Below the pieces are notes generated by a model that saw only the letters and a program-made list of their open reading frames with translations, had not been told where the DNA came from and ran no database searches. From Alviniconcha marisindica (taxonomy: Eukaryota; Mollusca; Gastropoda; Provannidae): 64,000 bases of DNA. Of the stretch, positions 58,309 through 64,000 are shown one piece after another (the stretch's first letter is position 1; every line of letters begins with the position of its first letter). A program made the translations under genes and the position numbers. The stretch lies in NCBI GenBank assembly GCA_018857735.1, contig JABMCL010002254.1, forward strand, positions 1,732,501 to 1,796,500, given 5' to 3'.

Positions 58309-59090
58309 TATAAAAGGTTCAAAAGAACGCGGTAAAATCCAAGGACACGGTCGGAAATTCCTGGACCGTTTTAAAAGTTATTCTGGGTCACAAATATCAT
58401 CACAATCATTAAATGAGGTCCATATCTACCAATTACAGCCGAAATCCGCAACAAAAGGTGATTTTTTTCATATATTTTTGTCTTTGATTGTTTCGAGTTG
58501 GCGTCACGGATTGCAAATGGCGAACGAAGCCGACGAAGTGCTGCTAGGTAAGCGGCCTCGTTAAACAAGCTGCGGCAATTAAAAACCACGGAAAATGTAC
58601 GTGGAAAAAAATGCAATCTGAGAACGTTGAGTCGTGAGTACGATTGTCTTGCCAAAATCGGCACTAATGAAACGTTCACGTTGTTACTGGAAAACTAGGT
58701 CAAACGTCAAAGGGCAACATGCGCCGACTCGAACTGACAATCAAAGACAAAAGTATATGAAAAAAAAATCATCTTTTGCTGCGGATTTTGGCTGTGATCG
58801 GTAGATATGGATCTCATTTAATGATTGTGGTGATGTTTGTGACCCAAAATAACTTTTAAAAGGGTCCAGGAATTTCCGACCGTCTCCTTGGATTTGACCA
58901 AGAACGCTTATTTATTAGGCCACAAACACACAGTGCAAGTTTTCGGGATAATCTCCTTTGTCAAGCTACAAAACGACGCTTAACAGTTAAACGGTTAAAA
59001 ACGATGAAAAATGTGCTTGTTTTAATAAATAAGCGTTCTTTTGAACCTTTTATGTGTTTGGATCTTGTTTCAGAACGCTAGCAGTCATTT
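58309..59090. mobile_element. Foldback element hosting a nested MITE
   Basis: 'ataaaaggttcaaaagaacg' on the left (58309) is matched inverted by 'cgttcttttgaaccttttat' (about 59030-59051). The inner arm 'ttatttatta' (58908) is matched by 'taataaataa' (about 59019). The left arm is interrupted by the 569-bp MITE at 58331-58899. 'gctacaaaacgacgctta' links it to the copies at 27 kb and 50.6 kb. Confidence 0.75.
58331..58899. mobile_element. 569-bp MITE with 8-bp target duplication and long inverted arms
   Basis: It begins 'GGTAAAATCCAAGGACACGG' and its right end in reverse complement reads 'GGTCAAATCCAAGGAGACGG'. The inverted arms extend about 180 bp on each side (to about 58507 and from about 58723). 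'aagaacgc' flanks both ends (58323-58330 and 58900-58907). The 8-bp duplication fits hAT, Merlin or P superfamilies; which one is not decided. No transposase is present. Confidence 0.9.
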
Positions 59091-59318
59091 TTATTTCAGA
59101 TTGTTTTTTTCTTTTTCTTTTTCTGTGATGGTTGTTAGTATAGTGTAGCCTGGACTGTGAATCAGACTTTTTTCCCTTCTAAAACCTTGTATTTCGCTCT
59201 GTGACGTTCGGCATGGTTGACTCGGCGTTAAAGGTCCAGTTACTACTGACCAGAGGTGATGACGTTTACTCACGCTACTGGCGTATGCGTGTGTTCGCGC
59301 ACGCGGTCACTGAATGCT

Positions 59319-59320
<2 letters not shown>
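59091..59320. other. Short unique spacer
   Basis: No coding or repeat signal beyond T-rich runs. Confidence 0.5.
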
Positions 59321-59371
<51 letters not shown>

Positions 59372-59493
59372 TGTGCGTGTGTGCGTGCGTGCGTGTTTGC
59401 GTATGTGCATGCGTGCGTGCGCGCGCGTGTGTGTGTGTGTGCGCGTGCGTGCGTGCTGCGTGCTCGCGTGCCTGCGTGTTGCGTGCGTGTGTT

Positions 59494-59559
<66 letters not shown>

Positions 59560-59580
59560 TGAGTGAGTGTGTGAGCGCGC
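59321..59580. repeat. (GT)n/(GTGC)n microsatellite
   Basis: GT tracts flank a GTGC-rich centre. Trinucleotide (ATT)n and (AGT)n follow at about 59740-59792. Confidence 0.95.
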
Positions 59581-60588
59581 GCGCGATTGCGTAAAAAAAG
59601 GTGCAGTTGTGTTGTACTGATCTGATATGAATGTAAATTGTTTATGTATCAGGTTAGTAGTCATTGTCTATTGTCTGTTAGTTGCCACTGTGGAGTGTTG
59701 AGGGCTCATCTGGAGATAAGGCACTCGACAAGCGTTGGTTACTATTATCATTATTATTATTATTATTATTATTAGTAGTAGTAGTAGTAGTAAGTGGAGT
59801 TCCAGATATAACTCCAGGGGGTGCGTGTCACAGGATTCAGTGCAGGTGCATATTGTTTCAGTGGTGAGTATCATAGGCTTACAGGATTCGGTAAATTTCA
59901 ATATTATTACGTCTGGGCGGGTGTTATAGGATTCAGTGGCTTTCATTATCACACTCCGAGCATCGCTTTCCGGCACCTTCCTCCAAACTCTGCCAGATTT
60001 AGTTACGCCACTGAAGGGGCACTCTTTATCTCCGCGCAGCTGTCCACCGACGCGGTCAGCGCACTCCGAAAGGTTTGGGTACTGATAAGACTGTGGAAGC
60101 AACCTAGCGCCCAAGCACTCACGTAAACATGAGATGCATCCACCCCGGGTAAGAAAATGTTCCGTCTCGACTCAAACGATTTTGGTTTTATTTGAGCTGG
60201 CGTAAGCAACATGGCAACATAAAACAAACGTCTGATATAATTTGAGTTGTTTGTAACAAACTTGCTATTGTCTGAGCACCAACAAAAAAACTGCTCGTTA
60301 GCTGACAGTTTTCTGGACCCTATGGCGTAACTAAATACGGCAGTTGTTGAAGGATGTCGTAAACCAGTGCTTGGAGTTTGTTTCATTATATCACTTCCGG
60401 AGTAAGTGTCATATGATTCGCTGGATTTTAAAATAAAATAATTATTCGAAGACACGATAGTGACTGAGTAATTATATTTGGGTAGAAAAGGTCTATTTAC
60501 CGGAATAACATTAAACGTTGCGAGACATGCGCACGGAGCTTGGAGACAAGGAGGCCACCGTGCGAGAGTAAAGACGCAGGCCGTTACG

Positions 60589-60605
60589 TGGTGTCAGAAG
60601 CGGGA
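60589..60605 (+). other. tRNA-Leu-type primer binding site of an LTR retrotransposon
   Basis: 'tggtgtcagaagcggga' is complementary to the conserved 3' end of tRNA-Leu (…cttctgacaCCA). It precedes the gag-like frame by 9 bases, as in Ty3/Gypsy elements. The 5' LTR should end just to the left, but I could not define its start. Confidence 0.7.
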
Positions 60606-60614
60606 TTGAGAATC

Positions 60615-61475
60615 ATGGAAGGTAACGAAGAGCACCGTCACCCCAGGAAGGAAGCGAGGCGTTTCTCTGTGGCGATACCAGTGCTGTCCAAGCTGGACAT
60701 TCGGGTGCCTCGCGACAGTCTTGACACGGCGTGGCCAAAGTTTCGCTGTGGGTGGGACATTTATGAAAAAGCATCCCGACTGGGAGACGCGGACAAAATT
60801 ATCGAACGGCTGTACTTCCGGCCTGCATAGGGGAAGAGGCAGCTGATGTCTTCGTGACGTTCACTTTTGACAAAGAGCGTGACAAAGAGGACATAGAGTA
60901 CTTGAGAAGTTTAAGCAGTACTGTGTAGCAGGGACAGACGAAGCCTACGAAACATACCGCTTCAACCAGAGGAACCAGGCAGAAGGAGAGACGGTAGATG
61001 CCTACGTTTCAGCTCTTCGACAGTTGGCAAGGAACTGTAAGTTTGGTGTGTTCGAGGAACGCTTGCTGAGAGATCATGTGGTGGCAGGAATATATGACCA
61101 CACTGTGTGACGAAAGTTGCTTGAAGAGAAAGAACTGACCCTTCAAAAGCGCGTGGAAAGTTGTAGGGTTCACGATGTCTCTACGCGCCAGGCCAAGACG
61201 ATGGGAGTCGGAGAGGAGATTCATCACGTCAAGCAGCACGGAAGCCACAACCGCACCAAGAGACAAACAAACATTTTGTACAAACAGAAAAGAGACGGTG
61301 TGTGTACTGTGGTGCAGAACATTCCAGAGTGAAAGAAGACTGTCCTGCGTATGGAGAAGGAAAAACAATGCAGGAAGTGCAACGGTGACAGTCATTTCGC
61401 AAAGGTTTGCAGGAAGGGCAGCTACATCAAGGACACCATTCGCTTGCCGCGTACGCTCCAGCCATGGAACCAGGA
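60615..61475 (+). pseudogene. Decayed Ty3/Gypsy gag
   Basis: The frame opens at ATG 60615. A frameshift near 60825 moves it to a frame containing 'YETYRFNQRNQAEGETVDAY', 'LRQLARNCKFG' and LLRDHVVAGI, the retrotransposon gag core, then a stop at about 61108 and KLLEEKELTLQK. Two zinc-knuckle-like clusters follow, one around 61305-61345 and one 'CRKCNGDSHFAKVC' (C-x2-C-x4-H-x4-C) in another frame. At least two frameshifts and one stop make it non-functional. No protease, reverse transcriptase or integrase follows; the 29-bp minisatellite begins instead. Confidence 0.85.
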
Positions 61476-61529
61476 CTCCGGACCATTCGGGGACGGGGTG
61501 AGGCTTGTCACCATATACGTCATCGGACT

Positions 61530-64000
61530 CTACACCAACATACCCCACCAGGACCTCCTCACACCAACATACCCCAGCAGGACCTCCTCACACCAACATA
61601 CCCCACCAGGACCTCCTCACACCAACATACCCCACCAGGACCTCCTCACACCAACATACCCCACCAGGATCTCTTCACACCAACATACCCCACCATGACC
61701 TCCTCACACCAACATACCCCACCATGACCTCCTCACATCAACATACCCCACCATGACCTCTTCACACCAACATACCCCAGCAGGACCTCCTTACACCAAC
61801 ATACCCCACCAGGACCTCCTTACACCAACATACCCCAGCAGGACCTCCTACACCAACATACCCCACCAGGACCTCCTCACACCAACATACCCCACCAGGA
61901 CTCTACACAACATACCCACAGGACCTCTACACCAACATACCACCAGGACTCACACAATACCCACCAGACTCTCACACCAACATACCCCACCAGGACCTCC
62001 TCACACCAACATACCCCACCAGGACCTCCTCACACCAACATACCCCACCAGGACCTCCTAACCAACATACCCCACCAGGACCTCCACACCAACATACCCC
62101 ACCAGGACCTCCTCACACCAACATACCCCAGCAGGACCTCCTCACACCAACATACCCCACCAGGACCTCCTCACACCAACATACCCCAGCAGGACCTCCT
62201 CACACACACATACCCCACCAGGACCTCCTCACACCAACATACCCCACCAGGACCTCCTCACACCAACATACCCCACCAGGACCTCCTCACACCAACATAC
62301 CCCACCAGGACCTCCTCACACACACATACCCCACCAGGACCTCCTCACACAACATACCCCACCAGGACCTCCTCACACCAACATACCCCACCAGGACCTC
62401 CTCACACCAACATACCCCACCAGGACCTCCTCACACACACATACCCCACCAGGACCTCCTCACACACACATACCCCACCAGGACCTCCTCACACCACATA
62501 CCCCACCAGGACCTCCTCACACCAACATACCCCACCAGGACCTCCTCACACCAACATACCCCACCAGGACCTCCTCACACCAACATACCCCACCAGGACC
62601 TCCTCACACCAACATACCCCACCAGGACCTCCTCACACCAACATACCCCACCAGGACCTCCTCACACCAACATACCCCACCAGGACCTCCTCACCAACAT
62701 ACCCCACCAGGACCTCCTCACACCAACATACCCCACCAGGACCTCCTCACACAACACACATACCCCACCAGGACCTCCTCACACCAACATACCCCACCAG
62801 GACCTCCTCACACACACATACCCCACCAGGACCTCCTCACACCAACATACCCCACCAGGACCTCCTCACACCAACATACCCCACCAGGACCTCCTCACAC
62901 CAACATACCCCACCAGGACCTCCTCACACACACATACCCCACCAGGACCTCCTCACACACACATACCCCACCAGGACCTCCTCACACACACATACCCCAC
63001 CAGGACCTCCTCACACCAACATACCCCACCAGGACCTCCTCACACCACATACCCCACCAGGACCTCCTCACACCAACATACCCCACCAGGACCTCCTCAC
63101 ACCAACATACCCCACCAGGACCTCCTCACACCACATACCCCACCAGGACCTCCTCACACCAACATACCCCACCAGGACCTCCTCACACCAACATACCCCA
63201 CCAGGACCTCCTCACACCAACATACCCCACCAGGACCTCCTCACACCAACATACCCCACCAGGACCTCCTCACACCAACATACCCCACCAGGACCTCCTC
63301 ACACCAACATACCCCACCAGGACCTCCTCACACAACATACCCCACCAGGACCTCCTCACACCAACATACCCCACCAGGACCTCCTCACACCAACATACCC
63401 CACCAGGACCTCCTCACACCAACATACCCCACCAGGACCTCCTCACACCAACATACCCCACCAGGACCTCCTCACACCAACATACCCCACCAGGACCTCC
63501 TCACACCACATACCCCACCAGGACCTCCTCACACCACATACCCCACAGGACCTCCTCACACCAACATACCCCACCAGGACCTCCTCACACCAACATACCC
63601 CACCAGGACCTCCTCACACCACATACCCCACCAGGACCTCCTCACACAACATACCCCACCAGGACCTCCTCACACCAACATACCCCACCAGGACCTCCTC
63701 ACACCAACATACCCCACCAGGACCTCCTCACACCACATACCCCACCAGGACCTCCTCACACACACATACCCCACCAGGACCTCCTCACACCAACATACCC
63801 CACCAGGACCTCCTCACACCAACATACCCCACCAGGACCTCCTCACACCAACATACCCCACCAGGACCTCCTCACACCAACATACCCCACCAGGACCTCC
63901 TCACACCAACATACCCCACCAGGACCTCCTCACACCAACATACCCCACCAGGACCTCCTCACACCAACATACCCCACCAGGACCTCCTCACACCAACATA
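61530..64000. repeat. 29-bp minisatellite, about 85 copies, runs off the window
   Basis: The unit is 'ccccaccaggacctcctcac' plus 'accaacata'. Common variants are 'acacacata' (loss of the CAA) and 'ccagcagg'. The left 600 bases are more diverged ('accatgacc', truncated units at 61890-61980), and the array becomes more regular to the right. Confidence 0.97.

Noticed and set aside
61407..62061. Frames with a repeated TNIPHQDLLTPTYP-type peptide
   Set aside because: They are the three phases of the 29-bp minisatellite (29 residues per three units).

Overview
The window is eukaryotic nuclear DNA from an animal, most likely a lophotrochozoan and plausibly a marine gastropod mollusc. Reasons: spliced genes with GT-AG introns, animal-specific families (TALPID3, IRF2BP, TSP1-domain secreted protein), very long CA/GT/GA microsatellites, poly-C/poly-G runs, SINE-like cores and foldback DNA elements. 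The clade below 'animal' is inference. No operon, CRISPR, prokaryotic or organellar features are present.

Genes. (1) IRF2BP, an intronless transcriptional co-regulator on the minus strand (19864-21702). (2) TALPID3 (KIAA0586), a centriole/ciliogenesis protein on the minus strand. Seven N-terminal coding exons between 45144 and 36822 could be bounded at GT-AG sites with continuous phase; the rest of the gene was not found. (3) TIMM9, a small mitochondrial intermembrane-space chaperone on the plus strand, with three coding exons (47568-49818), a 102-residue product and an AATAAA at 50485. TALPID3 and TIMM9 are divergent and share an upstream region, the same arrangement as human TIMM9/KIAA0586. 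(4) The first coding exon of a secreted TSP1-repeat protein on the plus strand (57889-58248).

Layout. 1-12.3 kb is almost entirely tandem repeats: 57-, 44-, 56-, 53-, 52-, 28-, 38- and 49-bp minisatellites, CA/GT/GA microsatellites and a repeated (GA)n-linked interspersed element. 12.3-19.8 kb is AT-rich, with a 32-bp and a 28-bp array and no recognisable gene; its right end probably includes the IRF2BP 3'UTR. 19.8-22.4 kb holds IRF2BP and its GC-rich upstream region. 22.4-36.8 kb is gene-poor: minisatellites, a nested foldback element, poly-C/poly-G tracts, a palindromic hairpin cluster, a ~188-bp repeat family and 25-bp and 44-bp arrays. 36.8-50.5 kb is the TALPID3/TIMM9 locus. Its introns carry a 635-bp MITE, a non-LTR retrotransposon remnant, a minisatellite grown from a TALPID3 splice donor and duplicated pieces of a TIMM9 exon. 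50.5-57.7 kb is repeats again, including a 1.2-kb 39/46-bp array, a 44/55-bp array and a tRNA-like SINE head. 57.7-64 kb holds the TSP1 exon, a 569-bp MITE with an 8-bp target duplication nested in a foldback, a decayed Ty3/Gypsy gag with a tRNA-Leu-type primer site, and a 29-bp minisatellite running off the window end.

By my own tally of intervals, tandem arrays occupy more than a quarter of the window. The three complete or partial housekeeping/regulatory genes do not form a pathway. The one functional grouping visible is the TALPID3-TIMM9 divergent pair. Most other long open frames are translations of tandem repeats and are not reported as genes.
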